Source of the DNA: Luzula sylvatica | Taxonomy: Eukaryota > Streptophyta > Magnoliopsida > Poales > Juncaceae | Length of the DNA stretch: 64,000 nt | Assembly: GCA_946800325.1 (NCBI GenBank) | Contig: OX326958.1 | Coordinates: 21,526,414 to 21,590,413 of the forward strand | Reading direction: 5' to 3' | Shown: piece after piece, positions 35,711-48,500 of the stretch | How positions within the stretch are numbered: the stretch's first letter is position 1 | Layout: the number at the start of each line of letters is the position of its first letter | Program-made: the position numbers and the translations under genes | Notes under the pieces: generated by a model | What the model was told of the DNA's origin: nothing | What the model saw: only the letters and a program-made list of their open reading frames with translations | Database searches by the model: none

Positions 35711-36186
35711 GAATTTGTTTGTGTTATTATATCAAAAAAATGTTAAAAACTATGCTGGTTTTCAGTTTTGTTTTAGGGGCGTACGAACTTGCAATTAATA
35801 AAACAGAAGCAAGTTTTATAACAATTTCCCTCAATACAGCTAAGGTTTACTTTGTTAGATTGTAAATAATAAAAAAAGAAAATTCTTGTAGGATTGGAGA
35901 TGGGGAGTTGAACTGTCAAGCCTCTATATATCTTAACCCAAAATAATCTTCCTTAAACGAATTCGTTTGTGTTATTATATCAAAAAAATATTATAAACTA
36001 TGTTTGGTTATCAGTTTTGTTTTAGGGGCGTACGAACTTTTAATAATTAAACAGGAGCAAGTTTTCTAACAATTTCCCGCAATACAGCTTTTTAAGGTTT
36101 ACATTGTTTAGGGTTTAGGGTTGGAGATGTGGAGTTGGAACTGTCAAGCCTCTATATATCTTAACCCAAAATAATCTTCCTTAAAC
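35711..36186 (+). promoter_or_regulatory. Tandemly duplicated promoter of the F-box/MYND gene
   Basis: Two ~245 bp direct copies (35711-35957 and 35959-36186) share TTGTGTTATTATATCAAAA, GGGGCGTACGAACTT, AACTGTCAAGCCTCTATA and TAACCCAAAATAATCTTCC. Each has a TATA-like CTATATATC (35924-35932 and 36152-36160). The downstream copy has gained two TTTAGGG units (36107-36120). The second TATA is about 95 bp before the start codon. Confidence 0.7.
36107..36120 (+). promoter_or_regulatory. Telo-box (TTTAGGG)2
   Basis: Two perfect plant telomere-type units sit about 40 bp upstream of the TATA-like box. They are absent from the upstream promoter copy. Telo-boxes are known promoter elements in dividing-cell genes of plants. 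Confidence 0.5.
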
Positions 36187-36251
36187 AAACAAATTACAAG
36201 TCTTCTTTAATTGCTATTTTGTTTGAGAGAACTCAAAAAAGGAGAATAAAA

Positions 36252-38350
36252 ATGGAAAAAAGCAATGGAAAAGGAATCAAGAGAACAAGACTAGATTTAG
36301 ATTTAAATTTGATCCCTGATGATGATTTTCAATGTGATGATGGTGATTCAATCGAGATTACAAATCCGCCTTGTCCAAAACGACTAAATGCGGGAAACGG
36401 ATCGGGTTTTCGATCAGAAAATATTCAATCTGGTGTTGGTGATTCATTCGAGATTAGCGAACCACCTTGTACAAAACAACTAAATGCTGGAAGCGGATCG
36501 GGTTTTCGATCAGAAAAGATTCAATCTGATGATGGTGATTCATTCGAAATTAGCAATCCTTTCAATTTGCTTTCGGATGAGGTGCTCATATTGATACTCA
36601 CCATGGTCTGTGCTACCGCTTCATCACCAGCCGATCTCATAAATTTTTTATTGGTGTAAGAATACATTTCTCTCTCTCTCTCTCTAATTTAATGTCTTGA
36701 TTATATAAACTAAGATTTTTGATAAAAGTAATGTAATACTTTAATTTCCTCGTTAAGAAATGAGAATTTCAAAATAAGCAGAGATGCAATTTGCCTGACA
36801 AAAAATAGTTTTGAAATTTCTAGCGAGAAAGAAAAATATTGGATTTCTCATATGATATAAATAGTGAGTGATTGATTTGAAAAATTGGTACACATCTAAG
36901 ATCTAACTTAAGGTTCCAAATTTACTATCTTTTTTTTGATCAAAATTGGAGAAGTTTCTTACGCCCTCCTTCCAATTGTATTTTTTAAAAACATTATAAT
37001 AAATTATTTACAGATTTTTGTTTTTGATTTTATGATTTTTTTTTACATTGCTTCCTATCAAAACTCAGAAAAAAAGAAGCCTAGCTATTTTCTGGGCCCT
37101 GTACATTTCGGGCCTTTAATTTTTAGATTAAAAATGGAGAAGACTTTGATTTTTATGCATCTTTTTTAGCGAGTTATTATAAACCGAACAATGAAAGTTT
37201 ACTTTCTTACATATCATAGCCGTTGCTTCCGAATCCATAATTGGGCAATGAAGTTATCCCTAAAATGGTTGCCTGCTAAATTTGTTTAACTCTTTTACTA
37301 AAAAATATGCATATTATTTAATTTAATTTCTAATTTAATAAACAGGAACAAAAGGTTTCGCGAGTTGGTTCTCGCTCCAGAAGTTCTGAAAACTGCAACG
37401 GGCAAATGTTTTCCGGTTCGGGCTAAAAATTGGTCTGAGTGTGCTCGCCAATTCTTGGCCCGTTGTGCAAATGCGGGAAATCTCGAGGCATGTTACTTCC
37501 TCGGCATGGTAACTCAAAATTCTCATTTCTCTTTACTAAAAAATAAAACCTTATTTTCGTGTTTGTAGGTCGATTTATCTATTCATGACTTCGATGGATT
37601 ATCCTCAATAAATTAACTTTATTACTATTTTGAAACTAACAGGTCGAGTTCTACTGCTTAGCAAATCATGTTGCCGGTATCGAACTACTGCAAAAAGCAG
37701 CACAAGGGTCGCACGCAGAAGCACTCTATTCATTGGCAATAATATACTTCAATGGAAGTGGAAGACTCAAAAGCGGGTTTCGTCGTGAGTGTGATCCTGA
37801 TTCCGCTGCTCATTTCTGCATGAAATCTGCTAAACTCGGAAACTTAGATGCTCTTCATGAGGTTGCTTATTGTTTTCAGTATGGATTGGGCCTCCCTTGT
37901 TCTCCCGATCTGGCTCGTCGTCTCCATCTCCAAGCAAACACTCGTGAACTGACTGAAAGCACAAATACAAGCAATCCATGTGACAGTCCAAATGACCAAG
38001 GACTTGACAGAAATGGTTTGTTGTTGACGAATTATGGATTCTACGAGATAATGGATGTATTCTATGAGATGATCGGCAAGGAAGTCCACCCGGCGAACAA
38101 GTTTATGGTCGAGTGGTGGTGGTTGGCCAGTCGAGGGGATGGGCCGGAAGATGGTTTGAATATGTGCTCCAATGTATTGTGCGGGAGGAGGGAGACAAGG
38201 TCCGGAGGATTTAGAAGATGTCGGGGGTGCCGTCAAATGTCATACTGCTCGCATGCGTGTCAGGAGATGCATTGGAAGATGGAGCATATGTCTTCATGCA
38301 ATGGGCAAGCTGTTCCAGGGGAGCTTGTGCGTATGGAAGACCATAATTAA
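36252..38350 (+). CDS. F-box/Sel1-like/MYND zinc-finger protein
   Basis: Three exons, 36252-36655, 37346-37508 and 37643-38350, join at GT-AG sites in phase and give 424 residues. It resembles plant F-box proteins of the At1g67340/At5g50450 type, thought to act as SCF ubiquitin-ligase substrate adaptors. Order: an N-terminal EAR-type motif LDLDLNLIP (about residues 14-22); a ~33-residue repeat present twice plus a partial third (LNAGxGSGFRSExIQS); an F-box-like segment starting FNLLSDEVL (about 109-145); Sel1/TPR-like helices (AGNLEACYFLGM, HAEALYSLAIIYFNGSG); and a MYND finger, from CSNVLC to HMSSC, with its Cys/His set (about 362-406). The ATG at 36252 is the first in frame. The EAR motif and repeats are unusual for the family. 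Confidence 0.88.
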
Positions 38351-39339
38351 CAAATAACGTTGATTCGACATAAAGATGGATGGTTTGTGCTACAGTCTAC
38401 CGGACTTGCCAGTTGCCACAATCAACAAGTCAAGTCGAAAATCTTCCGTGCTCATACGTCTGTAGTTGACTCGATCTTTCACACAAATAGTGTCCAACTT
38501 GAACCTTGACTTTACGAGTCATGACGAAATTCAGGATTTGATTGCGAGTCGTTTGACGATGTGAGTCGAATTGGCACTCGGAATGGCTTTGATAATTCAG
38601 TTCACTTGACAAGGCTCGGCCACGATTTGTAAATTATAAAGACTATTATAATACTCGCGCAATGCGGCGAGAATGTTAATCATATTGTAATACAATATGT
38701 TAATCATATTGTAATACAAAATTCAGGATTTGATTGCGAGAATGTTAATCATATTGTAATACAAAATATATATTTTTATTGATAACGATGATAATATCAT
38801 CATAAATTAAAATTATTTGAATGTAATTATGCATGATTATGTATATGTGTTATGATTATTTATATTATGACAGTACATTTACTCATTTTCATCAAATAAT
38901 AATAAATATATTTGTGTCACTATATAATAATAACTGGAGTATAATATAATTTAAAAAAATATCAACAAATATTATGTTATTGTTATTTACAATATTTACA
39001 ATACCTGACATAAATAGTCAAACTTACGAGATATATATTCACAAAAAATATCATTAATTACATAATACTAATAATTTTTTTATTGATTAAAAATGCAATT
39101 AAAATTATAAATAATATAAGGTCATAGTGAAAGTAATTTAAAAAGTAATCAATATATAATTCGGCAAAAATATAATTGTTTATTTAATATCTTATATTTA
39201 TTTACATTATAACAATATAATTCCATATATGTTTATAAGAAAGGTATTTATGTTTTGACAGATATATTGTATTTATAATTTTAATATGAATGTTGTTCGA
39301 ACAAAAACATAAATATAACCTACTTAGTATATATAGAAT
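38351..39339. other. 3' flank and AT-rich DNA
   Basis: No gene. A 50-60 bp piece with AATGTTAATCATATTGTAATA is repeated three times near 38672-38765. A GC-rich hairpin-like CTCGCGCAATGCGGCGAG lies at 38654-38671. Confidence 0.5.
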
Positions 39340-40350
39340 TATATCCTATTTTTTCTAGAAAATGTCAAAATTGAACTGTAATACGAATAAAATACTCAAT
39401 TTTCATGTTGTCCTTAAAAATACTCCGGGATTGAAGACTAACACACACAAATTTTCAATTTTCTGTAAAAAAAATTAAAAAATTAAAAATGCAAAAATAT
39501 CAATTATCCTATTGTCTAAAAAATACTCAATTTTCATGATGTCAGAAACACTCGGTATAGAAGACTAACATACAAACAATTCTTTGATTGAAAAAAATCA
39601 TCAAAATGCAAAAAGTGAAGTCTAACACCTTAAAAAATCATCAATTATCCTATTGTCTAAAAAATATCAAAATTATAGTGTAACATGAGGAAAATACTCA
39701 ATTTTCATGTTGTTCTAAAAATACTCTGTAATAGAAGACTAACACACACCAATTTCTATTTTTTCAAAAAATTCTAAAAAATTTAAAAAACAAAAGTCTA
39801 GCATCTTTAAAAATAAATAAATTATGCTATTTTCTAAAAAAAGTCAAACTTGATGTGTAACATTAGAAAAATACTCAATTTTCATGTTGTCCTAAAAATG
39901 CTCCGTCATAGAAGACTAACATACACAAATTTCTATTTTTTTAAAAAATTCATAAAAAAGCAAAAATGTCAAGTCTAACAAAAAATCGATTATATTAATT
40001 TTCAAAAAGATGTAAAAATTGAAATGTAATAGGAGGAAAATACTAAATTTTCATAATGTCCTAAAAATACCCCGTTTAAAAGACTAACACACACACATAT
40101 CTACTTTTTTTAAAAAAATCTTGAAAACTCCAAAAGTGAATTATCACATTAAAAAAAAGAAGTCTTGCACCTTTAAAAAAATGAATTATCCTCTTTTCTA
40201 AAGAAACTCAAAATTGCAGTGTAACACGAAAAAAATACTCAATTTTCATGTTGTCCTAAAAATACTCTGTCGAAGAAGACTAACACACACACATTTCTAT
40301 TATTTGAAAAAAATCTAAAAAATGCAAAAGGTAAGATTCACATTAACTTA
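39340..40350 (+). repeat. Degenerate ~170 bp tandem repeats (about six units)
   Basis: The landmark AATACTCAATTTTCATG recurs near 39391, 39521, 39692, 39868, 40037 (changed) and 40234. It is followed each time by GTCCTAAAAATACTC-like and AGACTAACACACAC-like blocks. Spacing varies from 130 to 197 bp with most near 170-175. It is distinct from the 124 bp satellite that follows. Confidence 0.7.
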
Positions 40351-40446
40351 GAGGTTCACATCATATTGCGTTTTCGCTCGCGGGCAACTCACTTCATGTC
40401 CACTGATTTGGATTCGAAGCGCCGGAATTTGGTGGATTCCAGAAAT

Positions 40447-40857
40447 TCATCCGATTAATGAGTGGAAACACCTATAACAAAGACCGAAAGGGATGGGGTT
40501 GCGTTGATGGGAAGACTCGCCAGAGCCCGAGCCCGAGCCCCAGGCGAGGGTGGAGCCAGAAGAGCAGTGCCGGTTGGAAGAGCCCATTATATCTGCAACA
40601 GATAGTTCTGAAAATGTTGGTGTAGTTGATGTGAGTGTCGTTGGCTTTGATGGAGGTGAAGTGAATCCTAGCGTGAATATCGAGTCTATGTGACGAAATG
40701 GTGGTAGTAGTGGTGGTAGTTCAAGCGAGGACGAGCCTTTCCGTGATGAAGACATGTCTGCCTCACCTGATATGTTGGAAGGTGGTAGTAATGTTAATGA
40801 CTCTTCAGCTGAGATAAATGGAGTAGAATTTTTTTCACTCATAGTAATATTTTTACG
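40447..40857 (-). pseudogene. Gene fragment starting at the satellite border
   Basis: The minus strand from Met at about 40842 reads MSEKNSTPFISAEESLTLLP and continues to a stop at 40447 (about 130 codons). It is serine/proline-rich with normal codon variety, unlike the surrounding repeats. The frame continues upstream into the satellite. I do not recognise a domain. The start codon lies where satellite monomers carry their conserved ATGAATGAAAA, so the first codons are homologous to the satellite. It may be a truncated first exon. Confidence 0.4.
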
Positions 40858-42686
40858 CTTTGAGGAGTTCAAATAACGTGTATTTAGATCATTTGTATCG
40901 TATCTTTTACTACATAACTTTTCACCAACTTTTACAAACATTAAAAAAGTTTGTTTTTTCGATTCATAAAATCTTTTAACGCTCTCAGTAGTCCAAATAA
41001 CGTGTTTTTTAGATGGTTTTGAATGAATCTTTTACTACGTAACTTTTCACCAAATTGTACAAACACTAAGAAAGTTTGCTTTTTCATTCATATTAATCTG
41101 TTACGCTTTGAGGAGTTCAAATAACGTGTTTTTAGATCATTGGTATCGAATCTTTTACTACATAACTTTTCACCAAATTTTACAAACACTAAGAAAGTTT
41201 GTTTTTTGATTCATAACAATCTTTTAACGCTCTGAGGAGTCCAAATAACGTGTTTTTAGATGGTTTGGATCGAATCTCTTACTACGTAACTTTTCACCGA
41301 ATTGTACAAACACTAAGAAGGTTTTCTTTTTCATTCATATCAATGTTTTTATGCTTTGAGGAGTTCAAATAACGTGTTTTTACATCAATTGTATAGTATC
41401 TTTCACTACATAATTTTTCACCAAATTTTTACAAACACTAAGAAAGTTTGTTTTTTCATTCATAATAATCTTATAACGCTATGAGGAGTCCAAATAACGT
41501 GTTTTGTGAGGTTTGGATCGAATCATTTACTACGTAACTTTTCACCAAATTATACAAACACTAAGATTGTTTTCTTTTTCATTCATAGCAATCCTTTTAG
41601 GCGTTAAGGAGTTCAAATAACGTGTTTTAGATTATTTGTATCGTATCTTTTACTACATAACTTTTCACCAAATTTTACAAACACTAAGAAAGTTGGTTTT
41701 TCGTTCATAACAATCTTTTGACGATTTGAGAAGTCCAAATAACTTGTTTTTGAGATAGTTCGGATCGAATCTTTTACTACGTAACTCTTCACCAAATTAT
41801 ACAAACACTAAGAAAGTTTTCTTTTCGAATCATAGCAATCTTTTTACGCTTTGTGGAGTTCAAATAACGTGTTTTTAGATCATTTGTATCGTATCTTTTA
41901 CTACATCAGTTTTCATTAAATTTTACAAACACTAAGAATGTTTGTTTTTCGATTAATACAATTTTTTAACGCTACGAGGAGTCCAAATATGGTGTTTTTA
42001 GATGGTTTGGATCGAATCTTTGACTATGAAACTTTTCACCAAATTTTACAAATACTAAGAAAGTTTCCTTTTCCATTCATATCAATCTTTTTATACTTTG
42101 AGGAGTTCAAATAATGTGTTTTTAGATCATTCGTATCATATCTTTTACTACATAACTTTTCACCAAATTTTACAAACACTAAGAAAATTTGTTTTTCGAT
42201 TCGTAACAATCTTTTAATGCTCCAAGGAGTCCAAATAACATGTTTTTGAGAAGGTTTTGATCGAATCTATTACTACGTAACTTTTCACCAAATTGTACAA
42301 ACACTAAGAAAGTTTTCTATTCGATTCATAGTAATTACGCTTTTAAGGGGTCCGAATGACGTGTTTTTAGATCATTTGTATCGTATCTTTTACTACATAA
42401 CTTTTCACCAAATTTTACAAACACTAAGAAAGTATTTTTCGAACCATAACAATCTTTTAACGCTATGAGCAGTCCAAATAACATGTTTTTGAGATGGTTT
42501 GGATCGAATCTCTTACTACGTAACTTTTCACCAAATTATACAAACACTAAGAAAATTTTCTTTTTCATTCATTGCTATCTTTTTAAGCTTTGAGGAGTTC
42601 AAATTACTTGTTTTTAGATCATTTGTATCGTATCTGTTATTACACAACTTTTAACCAAATTTTACATACACTAAGAAAGTTTGTTT
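40843..42686. repeat. 124 bp satellite, block 1 (about 15 monomers, A/B dimers)
   Basis: Monomers start (GAGGAG) near 40858, 40984, 41110, 41234, 41358, 41483, 41607, 41731 and onward, spacing 124-126 bp. Two types alternate strictly. Type A has GTTCAAAT, AGATCATTTGTATCGTA, ACTACATAAC and ATTTTACAAAC. Type B has GTCCAAAT, GATGGTTTGGATCGAAT, ACTACGTAAC and ATTGTACAAAC. The effective repeat is therefore a ~248 bp dimer. The block ends at the target duplication of element B. Confidence 0.92.
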
Positions 42687-43687
42687 TGAAGGAAATACAG
42701 TTTCAGGATCAACCGTAAAAGTGTACACAAGGATAAACGAATGTAGTCGTACATTCGTGGCCATAACTGTCAGTGGGAAAATCCGATTTGAATGGTTCAA
42801 ATTGGGTTATATAGATAATTAGATTATCTATAACCTTCATGTAGAAATATATTTCATATGAACGAAGTATTAGTGTCGTTTATGTGAAATACCGAAAGGG
42901 TGCAACAGTATGACATACAGTTAGTAAAACAGTCATAACGTTTGCATACGAACTCCAATTGGGCTGGGCCAAATTGGGTTGTGTAAATAATTAGATTATC
43001 TACAACTTTCATGTTGGGTGATTTTCTGTCTGAGAAATTTATCAATTTCGAAATGACAGAATACTGACCAGGTTCATGCAGTTTTCTGTGTGAGAGGGTG
43101 TATATTGGATATACATGCCTTTTGGCTAATCCTGATCCTATTAGGTATAAATAGGATACTTTCTCTCTCATCCATATCAGTTGAATCATTCTAAGCAAGT
43201 GATTATTCTGCCCAATATACACAAGAAAAAGAGCAAATTCAGATTTGATCTTTAGTGAGTGAAAGGGTGCGAAGAGAGAGAAATCGAGAAAGGAGTTTCT
43301 CGAGTAATAGAGAATCGATTAGATCGAGCAAGTTCGCCGGTGCATCGTCTAGGCAGGTGCATCCGCGACCGACGTCTTGCGACTCACGGTGGATACAAGT
43401 AGAGGAGCGACAATTGTTGCTCTTGGATTGTGATCGACTCAAGGAGTGAGAAGACGGTCAACGAACGGTGAAAGACGCGTGGTATGGGACGCGCGGATTG
43501 TCACCAACGTGACAGGAGATAGAAGGCGGCGATCAACCCTTCGTGCGTGATCAATTTCACGCTGGTATAGATCTATCCTTCTATTCGCATCGTACCCTCG
43601 AAGTCATGGCGTGATCTCGGGAATCGGGGAATCCGACCGGGCCTTCATTCCGCTGCGCGGGCCCGGGGTCGAGGATATTCTCCAACA
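42687..43687 (+). repeat. 5' LTR of element B
   Basis: TGAAGGAAATACAG to TTCTCCAACA, 1001 bp. U3 carries two modules with inverted repeats (AGATAATTAGATTATCT at 42813-42829 and a one-base variant at 42985-43001) and a TATA box within GGTATAAATAGGAT (about 43144-43157). Confidence 0.93.
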
Positions 43688-43688
43688 G

Positions 43689-43700
43689 TGGTATCAGAGC
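43689..43700 (+). other. Primer-binding site of element B
   Basis: TGGTATCAGAGC, complementary to the initiator methionine tRNA 3' end, one base after the LTR. Confidence 0.92.
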
Positions 43701-45500
43701 GATCGCCATCGATTCGAGGGTCGAATCATAGTCGTATATTAGATATACGCACGGGTTATCAAAGTTCGTACCCGTTTGCATGATGTTACATATAGAGAAA
43801 GTCAAATTCCGTTAAAATCACAAGTGGAATTCGCTAGAGATCGATCAAAAGTTGATTGAGAGTATCTAGGAATGATCATGAAAAAGTTTCATGATTTATC
43901 GTTTTGGAAACGAGCGAAAACGGACGAAACGGCAAAATCTGCAGAAAGTTAGAATACGAAACAGTGAGTAAAACTAAGATAATTTTCGGTGGGAAACTCC
44001 AAATTGATTGGATCAAATTGGAGTAGTTAGATAATGAGATTATCTATGACTTTGATACAGAAAGTTTTTTCATTTGAACGAATTATCAGTGTCGTTTTTA
44101 TGGAATACTGAAAGGGTGCGACTGTTTGACATACAGAGACTAAAACGTCCGTATATGTCGCATCGAGACTCCAATTGAGTCCAATCCAATTGGGTTAGTT
44201 AGATAATAAGATTATCTAGAACTTTCGTGCACGTTCAAAGTCGGTTGGAACAATTTAATATTTTTGTTTCAACAGAATACTGAAAAGGTGTCTGTAGTTT
44301 TCTGGTTGAAAAGGTGTGTATTGGATATACTTACCTTTTCGTTTGTTCGTATTTTACTAAAACTGGTATAACTTTCAGTAGGAAATTCCGATTTGAATGG
44401 TTCAAATTGTGTTAGTTATATAATGAGATTATCTAGAACTTTCATGTTGTAATATATTTCATTTGAGCGAAGTATTAGTGTCGTTCTAATGAAATATCGA
44501 AAGGGTGCAGAAAAACTGTTTTTCTGCCGCCCCGGGGCCAGTTTTTGGCGCCCCGGACGCTTCCCGGACGAGGTTTTCGCGCGCCCCACGGCCCCTGCGT
44601 TACAACGGATGGGGCAGTCCGTTATAACGGACCCTTCTCTGGATGCTGTTTTTGTTTTCGCGATAACTTTGGCTACGAAGCTCGGAATTTTGAGTTCTTT
44701 ATATCGATTTGATCGGCATCAAACATTCTAGCATATTAGATAATTAATTATTTAGAATAATTAATCTCCCTAAATAAATCATATGCATTTACAAATCTTG
44801 TGATAGTGATATAATATGATTATGTCACGAATTTAGAAACATGCAATGGCATGATCCCTCATAATATTTAAGTCATGGAAATGCCTTCCATATTCATAAC
44901 CACTATGATCGGTACTACGTCTCACATGGGTTAAGGCCAAAGCCGACATGGGTTATTGTAGTCATCGACGGGGTGGCAAGCGTTAAATAGGGACTGATAA
45001 GGGTTAAGGCCAAAGCCGACTTATTAGTAGTTTATTTGAACGATACGCTGAGTATGGTTGTGACTTAACCGTTCAAGCCAGTAAGGGTTGAGGCCAAAGC
45101 CGACTTGATTGGAAGTTCGGGGCATAGATAGGATGCACACACGGAACTGGGATTGTATTGGATACGATTCATCACCGAAATCCTATAAAGGTTCAAGAGT
45201 CGCATTGGATGCGATTGGATATAATCCTACCTAAATAGCGAGATCCCATTCGTCTGCCAAAGCAACTTATGGGAGGATCGTGATATATGGATCTTGAGTG
45301 TTATGGACTTGGAGTCCCGTATCGGTATGAGGGTTATCGATTCGATAAAATAACACTATCATATAATTATCATATAAGCATATAGATTAAGTACGCACGG
45401 TTAGGAATTAATCTTCATTATCCGTTCAGAATTATGTTTTCAAGCAACACCAAATATATCGATTAGATCGATATGATAGATGGCTTTTGGGCCGGAATTA
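43701..45500 (+). other. Leader of element B
   Basis: Near-identical to the leader of copy A. About 270 bp after the primer site come three U3-like modules (inverted repeats at 44029-44045, 44201-44217 and a variant near 44420-44435), then a GC-rich cassette (44510-44640) with CCGTTATAACGG. GGTTAAGGCCAAAGCCGAC-type motifs occur three times (44930-44948, 45003-45020, 45086-45102). Confidence 0.6.
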
Positions 45501-45539
45501 CCGTTATTAACCTTGATAGTCAAAGAATAGTTCTTAGAC

Positions 45540-48500
45540 TTAAAGGAACGTGTTGGACACGGAAATGGTAGATTCGGGGCTCGAGGCTTTGGCTTTAGAG
45601 AAAGCCGGGTTCGATAAACTTAAGAAGGAATCGAACAATATTACGTGCCTTGTGGTGGCATGTATAGACGCAAATTTCTCAAAATTGTTTTGAGAATTCG
45701 GGTGTATATGAAAGTAAAACACAACGCTCATGAAATAGTTTTAAGAGCTAGAGCGCGTTGAATGACTCAATGCGGCTCAAAGAGTAGGTTAATTTTGAGA
45801 CGCCTTATGGGTCTTTGATTAACACTCGTGTGTTGATGGTACGAGATTTGATCTTTGTGACCGAATATCATATGCATTCGATAGATAAGTCGATCCCTGA
45901 ATTGCATGAGATGCGATTTAAAATTGAATTGGAGATGCTCGGAGTATCCGAGGAATCCAATGTATATAGATGCGTGGATGTCCTTGTAATTCAAAGGAGG
46001 GATCGAAAGAAATGTATGTCTAAGGGTATTTTGGGAAAATGTTTTCCAAAACAGAAAGTTCGGACATGGAGTTGTTCAAACTAATGACTCAAAGAATGGT
46101 GAAATCCGAGGAGGATTAAACCAAGAGGTTGATTGCTTCTTTTGGCATTGCCGTCTTGGCCATATAAACGAGATTCGCGTATCTAGATTCCATATGATGG
46201 ATTGCTAGAATCATTCGAATTAGATTCGATTGATTAATGCGATACTTATTTATTAGGAAAGACGACAAAGGGCATCATTCTCCAAAGGTTGGAGAAAGAT
46301 CCAACGAATTATTGGAAATTACATTTAAATGTAAATGTTCCGATAAGTTCCGAGGCAAGAGGAGGCTATCGATATTTTGTTACGTTTATGGACGGTTAAA
46401 GTAGATATGAAAATATCTATTTAATGCGTACCGAAACGGAGACTTTTGAAAGGTTCATAGAGTTTCAAAACAAAATACGAAATCAACTAAGCAAGAAAAT
46501 CAAAACTTTTCGATAGGATCGAGAAGGCGAGTATTTGAGCTAGACCTTTCGATAGGATCGAAGAGGCGATATTTGAGTTATGAATATTGATGATCATTTA
46601 TGATTGTGGAATCGTTTCACGATTGTCTTCATTTGGAACATTGAGATGTGTCCGAAAAGAGGAAATGAACGCATGTTGGACATGGTTCGATAAATGATAA
46701 GCCAATAGGATCTCCCAAAAATGTTTTGGGGATACGCCCTTGAGACAGCGGCACTAATGAATGGTTGCATATGAGATATGGACCATAAACCTTCTAATCG
46801 GTACAAAAACGCCATATGAGATATGGATCGGAATGGTTCCGAAGTTGTCATTTGTACATATTTGAGGATGTGAGTATATTTCGAAATTTGTTTCGGTTAA
46901 ACTCAATCCCAAATCTGGAAATTGTTCGTTTATCCTTAAGGAAACTAAAGGGTATTAGTTCTAACGTCCCTATGAAAATGAGATTTTCGTGGCTCGAAGA
47001 GATGCCTTCTTGGAGGAGGACTAGATGCACACAAGTTTGGAACTTGGTGTCATTTATCTTTATGCGGGCTAGTGGGAGTAGAATAAATCTCGAAAGAGTT
47101 CGAGATCTGAAAATGAACATTGTACCGATGAAAGTTGACATGGCTTCATCAAGAGTTGATGAACGCAAGTCGAACACACAAAGAAATTTTTCGTAGATCA
47201 AATAGGCTATATCATAAGCCGGTAAATGCGAATTTATCGAGGCTAATGATGATAGATCGAAATCATATGATGATTCGATATCCTACAAGGATGCTATGAA
47301 AAGTTGATTCCACATGACATGGTGTCATGAAATCTGAGATTCGATCCATGTAAATTATCAAGTTCAGAACTTGATTTCATTATTTTCTGGGTTAGACCCG
47401 TTAAATGTGAGTGGGTTTTTCAAGATGAAGAACCGACATGGATAGGAATACGCATATATGTAAAGCGAGGCTTTTTGCGAAAAGTTTCATGCAATTCATA
47501 GTCGGACTATGAAGAACCGTTTTCGCATGTTGCCATGCTTTCACATTCTCGAAATTCTGCTTACCATGGTCGCGTATTATGACTATGTGATGTGGCAAAA
47601 TGGATGTCGAAACCGAATTTCTTGACAGAAATTTTCTGAAAGGATGTGTACTTGACACAACCTTACGGTTTTGTCGATTCATAAGAATCGAGGATAAGAT
47701 ATGCACACTTTAACGATCCATATGATGGATTAAAGAAAGATTCTCGGAATTGGAATATTCGTTTTGACGAAGTTATAAACTATTATAAAATTGTCGAAAC
47801 GAATGGAAACTTTGTGTATACATGAAGGTTAGTGGGAGCTGCGACGTTATATTTCTTGTAACGACAAAGGATTTAGACGAGACCGCTTATGAAATAAGCA
47901 TGAAGATCTATAGGATAGATCTAAGAAGTTTCTCGTTCTATGTTATTGCACATATATCGACATATTGTTGAAAATTGTTTTCAACATATAACTTCTTGGA
48001 GGAGTTAAATCAAAATTTCGAATGACAGAAATTTTCAAAGGCTCGATGTGAGACATCAAGCAGCGCGAAAAGTAATAATATTATGCCTTACATTTGATGT
48101 TAGGATCTATTATATCTGTCATGATATGTATGTGGCTATACGTCGTACACATAAGTCGTCTAATTTACCGTCAATAAATTCATGGGAATCACATGAGTTT
48201 GAATGTAATTCTATTACATAAGACTAACTCTTGTGAATGTATAATGGTTATACATTTATATACATAATGGTTATGTATATTTAAACCCATTGGAATCTGT
48301 ATTTATAGCGGTGAATGTTATCCTTGAATACTTTGCGAAAGAATTCAGGATTTTTATCTATAATGGTGTGGAGGACGTGTTGGTTATAAAGAGTTATAAC
48401 AACAACAGTTTCCAAAGATTAATCACGTCCAAATATGTAGCACGACTTTCGATCACAAAGTGTGTACATGTTTTGCTTAAATGAAAACACGGTTATGTGG

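Noticed and set aside
38640..38675. Possible third Helitron terminus (CTCGCGCAATGCGGCGAG)
   Set aside because: A hairpin is possible, but the terminal CTAG is missing (ACTATT instead).
41613..41804. Minus-strand ORFs in the satellite (phrase FVKFGEKLCSKRYDTN)
   Set aside because: The monomer length of 124 bp is not a multiple of three, so frames rotate; the phrase is just a translated monomer.
43255..43449. Open frames inside LTRs (also 50649-50843, 42854-43222, 50248-50616)
   Set aside because: Duplicated only because the two LTRs are identical; no domain and not positioned as genes.
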